From assembly GCA_907164885.2 (NCBI GenBank), contig OU015492.1, positions 206,418,993 through 206,482,992 on the forward strand: a stretch of 64,000 nucleotides of DNA, written 5' to 3'. Below, piece after piece: positions 1-11,522 of this stretch (position 1 is the stretch's first letter; the number at the start of each line of letters is the position of its first letter). The position numbers and the translations under genes were made by a program. This DNA comes from Dolomedes plantarius. Taxonomy: Eukaryota; Arthropoda; Arachnida; Araneae; Dolomedidae. Below the pieces are notes generated by a model. That model did not search any database. It was not told the origin of the DNA and worked only from the letters and a program-made list of their open reading frames with translations.

Positions 1-1052
1 CCGTATTCTTGGGATACATGCTATCCCAACCCGTAAGGAAAAGGTTAAATGGACTGTCGGTGTGCCTGTTGTCGCCACTGAGTTCGCAAAGAGTACTATT
101 AAATTTCCTTCATTAAAAATAATCCATTAATTTCCCTGTTTTATATACTCACTAGCATATAATATTTATTCATTTTTAATATTCATACGAAATAAAAATT
201 CTCTGAACTTTTTATTATCTCCTATAAGTATGTATTAATCTTTAGACATTAATTTATGGAAGCGAAAAGAACACACTAACAAAAGTAGCAAAGCTATTTC
301 CGGTCGCGGTAGCCTTAAATATTTTACTGGGGGAATAAAACAGTCAAAATGTTGGACTATACAAAAGATGTGGCTAAGTTACGGTCCTTTGTCCCACAAA
401 GATTTTATTATCATTACCTATCCATTCATTCGAAGTCAGAAGATTGTAACTGAGGCTGAACAATCAAGAGTTTTGATATCTATTATTGAGATGCTATGAG
501 AGACCATGAAAATAGACCAGACATTTTTAAGTCCCGTTTTTGCACCAAATAATAAAAGCTTTGGTTTGAATAAAAAATACTTATCATTATTCTCACTATC
601 CTCTTAACATCTGGAAAGTTTAAGCTCAGGATTAAAGTCAAAACATGTAAAAGTTTTATGTCATTCAGCTTTTACTCTTTACTTTTTCAGCTTTACTTTT
701 ATTCAGTTCCAGTAAAGTCTGGAACTTCAAAATATATAAAATGCTCACTTCTTTGTGAAAATTCTATAAATGATTCAATAGTTACAATTAATTTTATATT
801 ATTAATTTTACTTCGTTAACACACATAACTTTTTGCTTTTATACTTTTCTTTAAAACACTTATTTTTGAAATATGAGAGTTACGGTAGGAGAGCAATTTG
901 GGAATCTCGTTTCTTAGTTTTTCTGCAATACAATTATCAACGTTAATATTGCTCTATACAAAAATTAATGCTTCTCTAATTGTTAATTATTTAGAATTTT
1001 TCAGGAATATTCTGCATTCTATATCATTTGTCCTTCTGTATGCTATGAAGAT
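1..1052. other. No gene seen; short repeat at the left edge
   Basis: Bases 1-50 (CCGTATTCTTGGGATACATG...) recur at 11838-11886, so the window opens inside a dispersed repeat. The rest is AT-rich with no recognisable element or long frame. Confidence 0.6.
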
Positions 1053-1547
1053 GTAAGGTATACATAAGATTCGATTTACAAGAATCGAACTTTTGAGTGA
1101 ATGAATTAAAGAAGCTGCTTGAGATATGCTAATTTCGGCATACAAGCTTGGTATAAATACCATGCAGCTTGATTAAGTAAAAGGTTGAAAAAGGTTGAAA
1201 AAGGTTGTTAAGGTTGATAGATAAGCGAGTTAAGGGAGCTACGAGAAAAGCAGCTCCAGGTGTTAGCCGGCGCTAGTGCTTAGGGAGCCCAAAGTTTACG
1301 TGGCAGAACTGCTGGTTTGACTCTCTGCTGGTTTGTGAGTACTGAAATGTGTATTTTTATTGAATGTTAATATATATATATTCCGTACAAGTAGTACGTA
1401 TGCTTATTGCTGTAAAAGCAAATTCTATATGTGCAACGAATTCAATAAACATTGTTTCATGTATAAACTGTGTTTGTATCAAATTCATTTAGAGTGCCAC
1501 TTCAAATTATATACACCCAAGTCTGGGTAGAAGTGAGCTATACTCTA
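1053..1547 (+). mobile_element. Solo LTR-like repeat, copy 1
   Basis: One of five copies of a 470-580-bp repeat that starts GTAAGGTATACATAAG and ends near GAGCTATTCTCTATA. It has a TATA box (TATAAATA, 1152-1159) and a downstream AATAAA (1444-1449), the order expected for U3-R-U5. The flanks AAGAT and CAGAT are a near-match 5-bp duplication. No TIR and no coding sequence. No primer-binding site or internal region adjoins it, so I read it as a solo LTR. Superfamily unknown. Confidence 0.7.
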
Positions 1548-1548
1548 C

Positions 1549-2381
1549 AGATAATAACCCAAAGGTGTAGCATTTTGAAAGTTTCGTTATTTAGTTTTGT
1601 CACAATCAGCAATGGTCCCTGTAAACTTAATTTTATTGAGAAGTAAATACACTTAACGAATGATTCCTCATGCTTTATACCACTATCATTGTCATCCTGA
1701 ATATATGAGGGTTATGAAATTTTTCTAATTACTGCAGTAATTTTGAACCTAATACCATACTAGTGAAATGAAAAGCTACGCAATTTGTTTTATGCATATA
1801 AAATAAATAAAAAATACTGTAAGTGGTAAGTAAAGGTACTGACAAGTTTTCTAAAAGTTTTAGTAATTACGAAAATAAATAGGCCTTTCATTCTTAATGA
1901 ATATAACGATTTTATTTCATCATATATTTGTAAATTACTGTGAATAATTGTTGTGTTGCAGTAAATAATTTCATGAGAAAACACCTTTACAGACGTAATG
2001 TAAATTTCTCTTGCTTATACAACATGCCAGTAAGTAAAATCTACGACAAACATTTCCAAGCAAACCTTACCATCGACGAGAAGCATAAATAAATTAATTA
2101 TTCTCTGAGAAATGTATCTTTGACTGTTTAAATGCATAATAAGGTAAATATATTATAATTTGTTTCAAAAGTGTTCATTCAGGTTGTCGCTGACTGATAT
2201 ACAATGACGAAAATAAACCGATTCATAATCCATAACAAACATAAAATTTTCATAAACACAAAAAATCGGTCAGATTTTTCAACTATATACTCAGAATAAG
2301 TTTTGATTTGAGTCAAAAGCAATATAATACGAGTAAAATACCATAACAATCGTTTTCCTCAAAATTTCTCATTTAGTTGAT
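1549..2381. other. AT-rich spacer between LTR copies 1 and 2
   Basis: No gene, TIR or retrotransposon internal region recognised. Copy 2's own target duplication argues against reading this as the body of one LTR element. Confidence 0.6.
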
Positions 2382-2386
2382 CATTT

Positions 2387-2908
2387 GTAAGGTATACATA
2401 AGATTCGATTCACAAGAATCGAACTTTTGAGTGAATGAATTAAAGAAGCTGCTTGAGATATGCTAATTTCGGCATACGCGCTTGGTATAAATACCATGCA
2501 GCTTGATTAAAGAAAGATTGATAAAGAGGTGTTGTTAAAGTTGATAGATAAGCGAGGGGGAGCTACGAGGTAAGCAGTTCCAGGTGTTAACCGGCGCTTG
2601 TGCTTAGCAGGCCCAAAGTTTACGTGGCAGTACTGCTGGCTTGACACTCTGCTGGTTTGTGAGCATTTGCAAAAAGTATTTTTATTGGATGCTAATATAT
2701 ATATATTCCGTACAAGTAGTACGTATGCTTATTGCTGTAAAAGCAAATTCTATATGTGCAACGAATTCAATAAACATTGTTTCATGTATAAACTGTTCAT
2801 GTATAAACTGTCATGTATAAACTGTATAAACTTTGTATCAAATTCATTTAGAGTGCCACTTCAAATTATATACACCCAAGTCTGGGTAGAAGTGAGCTAT
2901 TCTCTATA
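2387..2908 (+). mobile_element. Solo LTR-like repeat, copy 2
   Basis: Second copy in the same orientation, bounded by a perfect 5-bp duplication CATTT (2382-2386 and 2909-2913). TATA box at 2486-2493; AATAAA at 2769-2774. Just after the AATAAA there is a small local expansion of the phrase CATGTATAAACTG. Its own target duplication shows it inserted independently of copy 1, so the two are not the ends of one retrotransposon. Confidence 0.8.
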
Positions 2909-3122
2909 CATTTCCATATGCAAAATCTACAACAGACCTATCCGATTCTTCTCCAATTATTCTTTTAAATTAAGAATATGTGCGACATAAAAATGGTTTG
3001 AATTATATTCAATTTTTCTGATTATTGTTCTAAATACCAAGTTTATATAATTTTATATATATAAATTGTATATATTTTGTATATATAAATACCAGGTTTA
3101 TATAATATTGTTCTAAACACCA

Positions 3123-3125
<3 letters not shown>

Positions 3126-3191
<66 letters not shown>
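3126..3191. repeat. (TA)n microsatellite
   Basis: Uninterrupted TA/AT dinucleotide tract of about 65 bp, inside a wider region of shorter TATATA runs (3045-3125). A reading frame here encodes only an Ile-Tyr repeat and is not a gene. Confidence 0.97.
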
Positions 3192-3195
<4 letters not shown>

Positions 3196-3803
3196 GTTTC
3201 CTATATTTGTCTTATCCTTGAGGCATAAACCAAATACGAAACCTGAATTCAAAAGTCACTCTAATGTTGTTCCACCGACAGTCATTAATATGCACAACTT
3301 AAAAATTATGGATCTCCAGTAACGCTTTACGAAGAAAAAAAAAATAAAGAAAATCCTCCTCAGAAAAGAAACGAATGGGAAATGAACTAGAAGTTCTGAA
3401 AACGGTGGAAATAAAACTACCCGTGGCAACACTTGAAGAAGCTCTCAGGGACGATTCTGGACCGAGATATGAAGCCCTTCCACAAACAGAAGCATGTTTA
3501 TGGAGCTCTTGAGATTCGATTATTCTAGAAATATTCAGCAGTCACACATCGAGGTGGGATAAGTAACACGTTTGCAGCGCATGCTGTACAAATAAATGGA
3601 AAGCGAAGAGATGAACACTCCACGAGGCTTGAGTACACAGGAAGATTGCTTGGATACTTCTCTATGCATATAAGTTACACTGACGGTTTTCTGACTCTGG
3701 TAGTGAGGCTAACAAGCTGTAAGACCCATATATGCAAGATGAAAAAAAAAATAGTGAGAAATGTAGTGAAAAAAACTCTGGGATTAGAAAAAAACTTAAA
3801 ATA

Positions 3804-4706
3804 CAGGGTGTCCGGGCTATAAGTATCCGAAAGTTATGACTTATTTTTACGGAACTACCCACTAGAATTTTAAAAAAATGTTTAAATAGAACGAACATCT
3901 CACCAAGTTTTAATATCAATCTAAATAGCGCATATAGATTGGTGCAGAGTTCTCTGCCTGCAGACCCCCGACTCTTGTCATCACATTAGTCACGGTAACA
4001 TTAGACACGGTATTTAGAACCACCCCCATTCCCGCCCCCAAGGTTTCTTTGATCTGGTGTCTCCCCCGACCCCGCTCGACACCATTTGACCCGCTGACCC
4101 CCCACCCTTTCTTTGATGGACCGCCAGAGGAGGCGATCCACGCATAGTACAGAGTACATAGTGAACATAAATCACTGGATTCCCCAAGGCACAGGCAGAG
4201 AACTCTGCACCAATGTATATGCACCAATAGATTTCGATCATAGTATCATAGATTTCGATGTGTGCACCTTTTGTAGCACGACTACGTCTATATGGTATTT
4301 CAGTTCTCTCCAGGTGTTTCGTAGCATATCAGCAGTTATTAGACTTTTTTGCTTGTGGATTCATTAAATCGTTATGTATAAACAAAAAATTGAAACTGTG
4401 GATGAGTTGAAGAAGCGTATCATTCAAGCAATTCGTGCAATAACTCCCGATATGCTACGAAACACTTGAGAGAACTGGATAGACAGAACAAACGTCTAAA
4501 TGGAGAGAACTGGATTACCATTTCGACGTTTGTCGTGCTACAAAAAGGTGCACATATCGAAATCTATGATACTATGATCGAAATCCATGATTAATATTAA
4601 AACTTAGTGAGATGTTCTTTCTGTTTAAATAATTTTAAAAAAATTCTAATGGGTAGTTCCGTAAAATAAGCCATAACTTTTGGATACTTTTGGCCCAGAC
4701 ACCCTG
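3804..4706 (+). mobile_element. Mariner-type foldback element with transposase remnant and nested MITE
   Basis: Ends CAGGGTGTCCGGGC and GGCCCAGACACCCTG with TA on both sides. The inverted similarity runs far beyond an ordinary TIR: the left arm (3804-3925 plus 4227-4342, split by the nested MITE) pairs with the right arm (about 4440-4706). Between the arms, 4377-4469 reads KIETVDELKKRIIQ...ITPDMLRNT and then a stop where this family usually has Trp. That resembles the C-terminal tail of mariner-like DDE transposases, and HIEIYD further on resembles their end. Defective. Confidence 0.75.
3926..4226 (-). mobile_element. PIF/Harbinger-like GC-rich MITE, copy 1
   Basis: About 300 bp with ~30-bp inverted ends (GATTGGTGCAGAGTTCTCTG and its complement). 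The GC-rich interior contrasts with the AT-rich surroundings. Nested in the mariner-type element at 3804-4706. No clean target duplication here; the family call comes from its sisters at 9968 and 15485. Frames of 75-103 codons across it are not genes. Confidence 0.75.
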
Positions 4707-4708
4707 TA

Positions 4709-5797
4709 TTTCCAGTGATAATTGAATATGAATCCCTATTTGCGAAAATTTCAAAATGAATTCAGATTGCTCCCTTTACAGCACAGCGGATGAGTACCAA
4801 TGCAAAGCCTAGGCAGGTCAAAATGATCTTCCCTGAAGCCATTTTCTCAAATTTTAGAAATAATTTCAGAATTCAATTCTGATAGAACTTTTATCAAATA
4901 ATTTGCAAAATACCACTCAACTATTTATCAAGTATCAATTAGACGTTTGTTGCTACACGTTTTTAGATAAAATACTTCTTTCAGGTACAATGATTGAAAT
5001 GATAAAAGCAACCCAAGCTGAAATGAATCTAGTAAAGACTCAAACATTAATATCAGGAATTTGAAGGATAACGCAGCGAAGAAAAACATGTAGTTTACAG
5101 AAGAAAAATATTAGTTTTCCACAGATAATTTGCTTAAAGTTACAGCCAATTCTGCTATAAAAACTGAATGAATAAGACAGTTTCATCAATTCTGACTGCT
5201 CAACGGGGATTTCAAACCGTCGATCAAAGTACAAAATTCCTCGTTGGGTTACAAAATTAAGCGTATAAACACAAATAATAAATGATCAGTTTCAGACCTA
5301 TTGTTATTACCAACAAATACGGGAGAAAAAAACAGAAATTCCCTTTTAAACTTTTGTATAGCATTCTTCATATCCCTTTTTTTTTTCTCAAAAGAAGAAA
5401 TATACGCGTGATATAAATAACAGCTTTTATTCAACAAACTGCACCAACCAAGTAATGCATTGTTTTAGAAATAAGCCGCGGCGGCTAGAAAAGGCTTACT
5501 GATGCAACTCATCTCATTTAGATATCCGTTTATTTTATTCAGAACGAAACGTGAGTGTTAAAAGTTCACGGCTTGATCTTTGAATCCGAACATTATTTTA
5601 TGAAAAACAAAGAGAAGCAATATTATTCTCCGTGCGTTAAGAGTTAAGGTGATCTAAAGAAGGTTGAGTTTTTGCATATTTTAATACGTTGCCCACTGAA
5701 GAGTGTACTCTTGATTGGGGTCATTGCTTTATTTCAGTTTCATAAATGGGCTCAATGAAATCTATGAGGCACTGGGGAGTTATCGAATGTAATGTTA
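4709..5797. other. Unassigned AT-rich DNA
   Basis: Nothing recognised. Reverse frames of 62-64 codons (5040-5234, 5249-5437) have no domain signature and no splice context. Confidence 0.55.
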
Positions 5798-5799
5798 TA

Positions 5800-6099
5800 C
5801 AGTAGAACCCCGTTAGAGCGAAACCAGTATATAACGAACGAAAATTTTGGTCGAGCCGTTTTCCTATTGCACGTAATTTAATTAGTATTATGACAGTTTA
5901 ATGTAATCGATTTTAGTCGATTTAATTCATTAATGATCATTTTTAATATATTTTAACATTTCTTCACTACATCGTTATTGAATACACGTTGCAACTAATG
6001 AGTTGCACATTTTGTGAACTCTAGCATTTTTCTTAACGGTTCGGATATAGCGAACAAAACTTTTGGTCCCTTGAAGTTCGTTATAACGGGGTTCGACTG
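5800..6099. mobile_element. Pogo-like TA-target MITE (CAGTAGAACCCCG)
   Basis: 300 bp with ends CAGTAGAACCCCGTTA and TAACGGGGTTCGACTG and TA on both sides. Internal phrases ATATAACGAACGAAAATTTT and TTCGGATATAGCGAAC form part of the inverted symmetry. A broken relative is at 11521-11803. Confidence 0.88.
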
Positions 6100-6608
6100 T
6101 ATATGTATAATATTTCATTTTGCCATTGATCATTCAGAGTTTATGTAAAGGAAAGGAGTAGTTATCAGGAAAATACCTACATATCGATTTACAAACGCTA
6201 CGATCGATTTACCTTGTATTAAAAATCTGTGCGATCCACTAAAACTTTACAATTTGCAAGTTCTTCCATTATAGGCTGACCTTAAAATTTTAAATATAAA
6301 TTTTTAAGGAAAAGCAGATTAATATTTTCTCTACTCGCTATATATTGAATCATTTGTTTCAGTTTAACTTCCATATAAAATGTTTTGATTTCATCCTAGT
6401 TTCGAGTCAAAGGTTTTTTTATATTGAAAATGAGTACTCACTTTCAACATTTTAATCTTTTCTTTTTATTTTTAAAAAACTCAACCTACATGCTTATAAT
6501 TAGCTATTTTACTGATGCGGATTATAGTTCTGATGACATTGTTTTCCTTAATTGGAAGTTACTTGTAACCAATCAAAAACGACACCAAAAACTTTTGTTC
6601 ATCTAAGC

Positions 6609-7563
6609 CAGGGATTCCCAACCTTTTTACTACATCGACCTCTTTTAAAAGAATTGCTTTCTTAATCGACACCCTCACATTTTTCTCTACAATATACAGC
6701 ATACAACATAATTACTTTACTATTAGCTTTATACACTTGGCCATAAAAACGGTTCTAATTGTAGTATCGACTTCATTTTTTTTAAAAAGATTCCTTATAT
6801 TCCATTCTTTAAAATTAAAACATAATAAAAAATTGGTTTTTTGAAGGTTTTAAAGTGATTTTTCCCCTTAAGGTCCAGTGGATTTCCCCAGTTCTGCCTA
6901 GTGTTAGTTCACAAATAAAAGCCGACGGCGGCATTTGACACATATACAAAAGCGTCATGCAGTGTTGCCAACTTGGGGGTTTTCCCCCTAAATTTGGGGG
7001 TAAGTTAGATAAAAAGGGGTGTTTTTAGGGGCCACATTTTTTTAGGGGTATTTTGTGGGGGAAACATTTTTTAATATTTTGTACAATCGAGACACGTTTT
7101 TTTTTATTAGATTATAAGTTCCATACATATGTCAATTGTAAATAAACCTCCATTTCATTATGTGTGTATTTTCTATTTATTTCAATTTTTCTCTCAAACA
7201 GGATGCCTATTTGGAACCAGAATTTCTTTTAGGAAGGTCTAGGGGGATCTCAAGTTGGTGTTAGGGGGGAACAGGGGGATTTTGAGATGGCGCTAGAGGG
7301 AGGCGCTTCGTAGAGGTTGGCAACACTGGCGTCTTGGCATTCAACTTTAGATGCATGTATCACTCCGCCCTATGCAAATCTGTATTTATACATATTAAAA
7401 CGGATATTATTATCTAATAATTACATTCCTAAAGAAATTGAATTAAATTTTAACACAGAAAAATTTATCATTGACCCCCAATAGACCCCTGGAATATTAT
7501 AGACCCTTTTTAAACTTCCATCGACCCCCAAGGGGTCCACCTGAACGCCATTGGGAATCCCTG
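6609..7563. mobile_element. hAT element containing a second hAT-like element
   Basis: TIRs CAGGGATTCCCAA and TTGGGAATCCCTG, with a perfect 8-bp duplication ATCTAAGC (6601-6608 and 7564-7571). No transposase frame. It was interrupted at 6960-7328 by another insertion. An internal fragment of the same family, without that insertion, is at 29341-29560. Confidence 0.92.
6960..7328. mobile_element. Nested hAT-like MITE (CAGTGTTGCCAAC)
   Basis: 369 bp with TIRs CAGTGTTGCCAAC and GTTGGCAACACTG. Flanked by GCGTCATG (6952-6959) and GCGTCTTG (7329-7336), an 8-bp duplication with one mismatch. The interior is full of short G runs (TTGGGGG, AGGGGG). The uninterrupted paralogue near 29446 reads through the site, proving the insertion. 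Confidence 0.93.
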
Positions 7564-7571
7564 ATCTAAGC

Positions 7572-8420
7572 AAAAGTTATAATAAAGAGAAATATATAAA
7601 GAGAGATAAAAATATCAATAAGAAAGATACAATACTTTTCAACAAGACCTTCTTTAACACCTTTTTAAAAGATACTGTACAAGTCTAAAGCACTCGAATC
7701 TTCGATCAAGATTAGATTTGCAAGTTAGATCTAAATTCGGCGCCTAACAAGACATGTCAAGACAAAAGCTTACGCAAACTCTACCTTTTAATCAGAAATA
7801 GGAAGAAGAAAAAAAAAAAAAGATTTTAAGTCCCATGCCTCCAACTTAGTTTCCAAACTTCAGTATCTGATGGGTTCAAGATGGGAAGCTTAACCTTCAG
7901 AGACGTTGACAGCTCGCTGGAGTCCTCACGCGTCGATGGCCGTTAAATGGCTTTAGTCCTCATCAGGATGCAGCGCTTGGACGACATTAGGTCGGTTCCG
8001 GGAGAGCTGATTTTGCTTCTGATTATTCAGATTGTCTTGACGTGATTGCGCTAAGAGGCACCAAAACAAATGAACATGGCCGTCTAAACAGAAGATGTTC
8101 ATCATTAATCACCATCCGTCTCTGGGGAGAAGGAAGGGTTAAGCATACATTTATGATTATGCACGTACGCAAATACGTGCGTGCATATGCATGCGCATGG
8201 TGTTTATTTTACCAAAGGGTTGTAGAAGTTGAGAAATGCATCGTTTTCAGCTTTCTAAGATGTTGTTAAAATGCACTAATGCGCCCTTCAAACATATCTA
8301 TTTATCTACCCATCTGCACGCACGTGTGAATGTGAGGAAGAGTAAAGGTCTCTAGATAACAATGGGTCAGGAGAGTGATACAGATGCATTTATCACACCT
8401 TAAAACATCTCTCTATTCTA
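7572..8420. other. Unassigned DNA with a possible gag-like scrap
   Basis: Mostly anonymous. On the minus strand around 7915-7850 a stretch reads SLKVKLPILNPSDTEVWKLS, reminiscent of the start of the capsid domain in arthropod Gypsy gag proteins. Too short and isolated to call. A short mixed-composition stretch near 8040-8260 contains many ATGCACG/GTACG words. Confidence 0.4.
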
Positions 8421-8908
8421 AACAAGTAATATGAAAACAAAATTTTTTAAAGTCAATTCCTACTTAGGTCAACAAAGAAAAATTTGAGTGTGAACTAATA
8501 GTAGGAATTGAAAAAAGGATTGCCTGCTAGAACCTTGCTTATTGTGCGAGATTAGGAGGGGGGGAAAAGAGAGAGAAAAAGATTGTCAGTTGGGGATTCG
8601 ATCCCGCAACCTACAGGACGGGAGGAGCCCGCGCTACCGCAGTGCTACCGTTTACAGAATAAGAAGAGGGAAATTACTATTCAAGAGCAAAAGACGCTCT
8701 AGGTCTAAAACTAAAATCGATTAATTAAATTTAATTAATGAATTAAAATTTGAAAAAACTGTATTAACATCAAGTGTCATCCACTGCAAGTTTAAAAAAA
8801 TGTATTTGAACTTGAGTGGATGAATAAAAAGTATTTTATTAACGATTGAAAATTTGAACAAGATATTTATATAGGGAGAGTGTGAACTAATAGTAGGAAT
8901 TGAAAAAA
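8421..8908 (-). mobile_element. tRNA-related repeat, copy 1
   Basis: A 488-bp repeat also found at 27822-28310. On the minus strand, 8652-8594 resembles a tRNA: a box-A-like GGTAGCGCGG, an anticodon-arm-like CGGGCTCCTCCCG, and a box-B-like GGATCGAATCCC with a paired T arm. A phrase of about 25 bp (GTGTGAACTAATAGTAGG...) appears near both ends, and an inverted CAATTCCTAC lies before the first. I cannot tell whether it is a SINE or a MITE that captured a tRNA piece. Confidence 0.65.
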
Positions 8909-8909
8909 A

Positions 8910-9964
8910 GTAACTCCCGCTGCCGCTGTCAAAAGCTTGTCACGCTATCTCCTCCGAAACCGCTGGGGGTATGAGGTCGAGAGCGATACCAATGGGTGCA
9001 GAAAAATGGGGGGACCAAAGTAAGACATGTCTCATCTTCGTCGGACTTTAAACTTTTTTTTATGTTTTGTGGGAAAATATTGACTTTTTCATCTTTAGAT
9101 TACGATAACTCGCCAAAAAATGATCGTAGAATTTTGATCTTTTTTATAATCTAAGACTACAGACATTTCTCTTTCAAACTAGACCTCATTTGTTTAAAAA
9201 TATTTTAAAACAGAATAATATTTTCATCAAAAAATGAAACACAGTTTTTCAAGAAATATCGTCCCCTATGTGGATGTAATATCGATGCTCCTCGAGTTTT
9301 TATCTTACAAATAAAATATTTACATCATCTGGAAACTGAAAGCTTTCTTACTCATATAAACCTCATTTGAAGTCTATATCTTAAATTTTTGATTTTTAAT
9401 TGAATTTTAAAGCTGATAATTCAACAGTGATGAAACGTCCTTCGCATTAAGGGTGACAACAGTAAATGGATGGAAGCTGTTACATTTCCCGAGAATCACC
9501 CCTATGTATCTCGCTATTAGCCATAAGAGAGGAGCGAGCTTAGCGAGCCTAGGGGAGAAGCCCCTAGTTAATTAAAAAAAATCTTCAACTCATCTTTAAA
9601 TTTGGAAAAGGGGGCAACTTATAGATTGTCCTGTGCGCTCGTTACGCCCGCTAGAGCCACTGTGGTAAGCACATTAAAACTTTTATTTAAATAACACTCC
9701 AGCACTATATAATATTTCAGACTTACTTCTGTCTATGAACGTTTCCGGTCGAAGTTCAAACGGGGAGTGGTTACTTTAATAAATATATTTAATTCCATGC
9801 GTTACCACACGAATATTTCAGTAAATCTGGCAATATTTTTTGCCTGAGAGTGACCGGTTAGAATCCATAAAAAAAAAAGGATATCTTCACTGAAACTCAT
9901 GAATTAAACCATTCGACCGCATGTAACATCAGGGTTAGGAAGCACGACTAAATCTGAAATTCCC
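8910..9964. other. Unassigned repeat-like DNA with a terminal hairpin
   Basis: No gene. 9517-9571 reads AGCGAGCTTAGCGAGC, then the hairpin CTAGGGGAGAAGCCCCTAG, then T. That resembles a Helentron-like or other rolling-circle 3' end, but no matching 5' end was identified. Confidence 0.4.
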
Positions 9965-9967
9965 TAA

Positions 9968-10324
9968 TGGTACATATACATTGGTACAGAGTTCTCTGCC
10001 TGCAGATCCCCGACTCCTGTCATCACATTAGTCACGGTAACATTAGACACGGTATTTAGAACCACCCCCATTCCAATGAACACGTGTCTTCCAGATATTC
10101 CCCCATTTAGAACCCCCCCCCATTCAAGCCCCCAAGGTCCCTCGTGTTTCTTGATCTAGTGTCCCCCGCCCCCCACTGTCACCATTTGACCCCCGGGACC
10201 TTGGGTTCTCCTTTGATGCTATGTATCGGACCGCCAGAGGAGGAGATCCACGCATATACAGAGTACAGAGAGAACATAAATCACTGGCAGATGCAGAGAA
10301 CTCTGTACCAATCTGTATGCGCTA
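9968..10324 (-). mobile_element. PIF/Harbinger-like GC-rich MITE, copy 2
   Basis: Inverted ends TGGTACATATACATTGG and CCAATCTGTATGCGCTA, flanked by the 3-bp duplication TAA (9965-9967 and 10325-10327). A TAA/TWA duplication is typical of PIF/Harbinger. An internal partial duplication around 10071-10135 repeats a stretch rich in ACCCCC. The 88-codon frame inside is not a gene. Confidence 0.8.
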
Positions 10325-10327
10325 TAA

Positions 10328-11282
10328 GAGTTGGTTGGTTGGATGTTTTGGAACAAGGAGGCAAAACTGAAGTTCAGAAAGGGATTAACTCGACAAAACT
10401 AAATCGATAGCAATATAAAATTACCTCAAGGTGTGAACAAAATCGAAAATAAGCTTGTTGACTTCCAACCTATACTCCACTGCCAACATTGCAGGATCTT
10501 CAACGACGCATTGCTGATTCTTGTACCACCGTAATACCTGCCATGTTGCACAATGTGCAGAGAGAAATCCAGTCCAGAGTGCAAATGTATATAGTGGCTA
10601 ATGGAGAGCATTTCCAGCAACATACATAAATGATCCTGAAGATAGGGAAGTGTTTAAGTTTCTTTCTTCCACTCTTTATGACATGACAATTTTCGAAATC
10701 GTGACCAAACAAATATTCATTTTCTACATTCTGTTTTAAGCATTAATGTGCGCAAGATGCCTTGTCTTACTAAATCGATGATGCTGAATAACATTGTAAT
10801 TGACTTTTTTTCTCGTATCTCGTACCGTTTTTGAGATAAAAACGCTCCTTCCAAAATTTACCGATAGATGGCGTTATAAGTTGTCTCATCAAGTAGCGCA
10901 TAGCCTTTTTACTATATCTAGACACCAACTTTATGGCCTAAGCTGTCGCCGTCTAAAAGTTAAGGGGGGTGTAGCGGTAATATATAGGTGGGAACCCTGT
11001 ATGTAATTGTTCCAAAATCTGAAAAAATTCTAAAATCCGCAATAAATATGGTTTATAGCATATTGATTAAAGGATGTTTAACCCTAATAACCAAAAATTA
11101 TAATTTTATTCCATTGATAAAATTCTTATGCTGCAGTCTCCATTCTATGCTGTCAATATTAGTTTCAATTCTGTTCTCTTAACCTTTTGCTTAAGGAGCC
11201 CATTTTTCCGATTCCCTCTTTAGAACGGGAAATTTCATACCCCCTTTGTAACAACGGCTATTAAGGAGGTTATATATATATA
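10328..11282. other. Unassigned DNA with a lone TIR-like end
   Basis: Nothing coding recognised. GTGGGAACCCTGTA near 10989-11002 looks like the right end of a mariner-type element (CAGGGTTCCC inverted). No left partner found. Confidence 0.4.
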
Positions 11283-11452
11283 CAGTGGAATCTCGATGTA
11301 TCGTTTTTCAAGGGACCGATTGAAATGAACGATAAATGCGGGAAAACGATAGATGCGGAAACATAACAAAGCAATATGATCATTGGGACTGGATAAAATG
11401 AACGACACATACGGAAAAACGATGGATCCGAAAACGATCGATCGAGATTCCA

Positions 11453-11455
<3 letters not shown>
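11283..11455. mobile_element. TA-target MITE (CAGTGGAATCTCGAT)
   Basis: 173 bp with TIRs CAGTGGAATCTCGAT and ATCGAGATTCCACTG, TA on both sides. The interior repeats motifs such as GAACGA and AAAACGAT. Its right TA merges into the (TA)n tract at 11456-11520. Confidence 0.88.

Positions 11456-11520
<65 letters not shown>
11456..11520. repeat. (TA)n microsatellite between two MITEs
   Basis: About 65 bp of TA dinucleotides joining the right end of one TA-target MITE (11283-11455) to the broken left side of another (11521-11803). Confidence 0.97.

Positions 11521-11522
<2 letters not shown>

Noticed and set aside
1053..2908. A complete LTR retrotransposon formed by LTR copies 1 and 2
   Set aside because: The second copy has its own CATTT duplication, the space between is short and has no gag or pol signature.
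2598..2990. 130-codon plus-strand frame
   Set aside because: Lies within and past a solo LTR copy; no domain, and the other LTR copies break the frame.
8594..8652. Functional tRNA gene (also considered at 23193, 50857 and 55723)
   Set aside because: The acceptor stem and cloverleaf are incomplete and each lies inside a repeated or duplication-flanked element.
8542..8724. Arg-rich 60-codon frame
   Set aside because: It is the translated tRNA-like core of a repeat that also occurs at 27822-28310.
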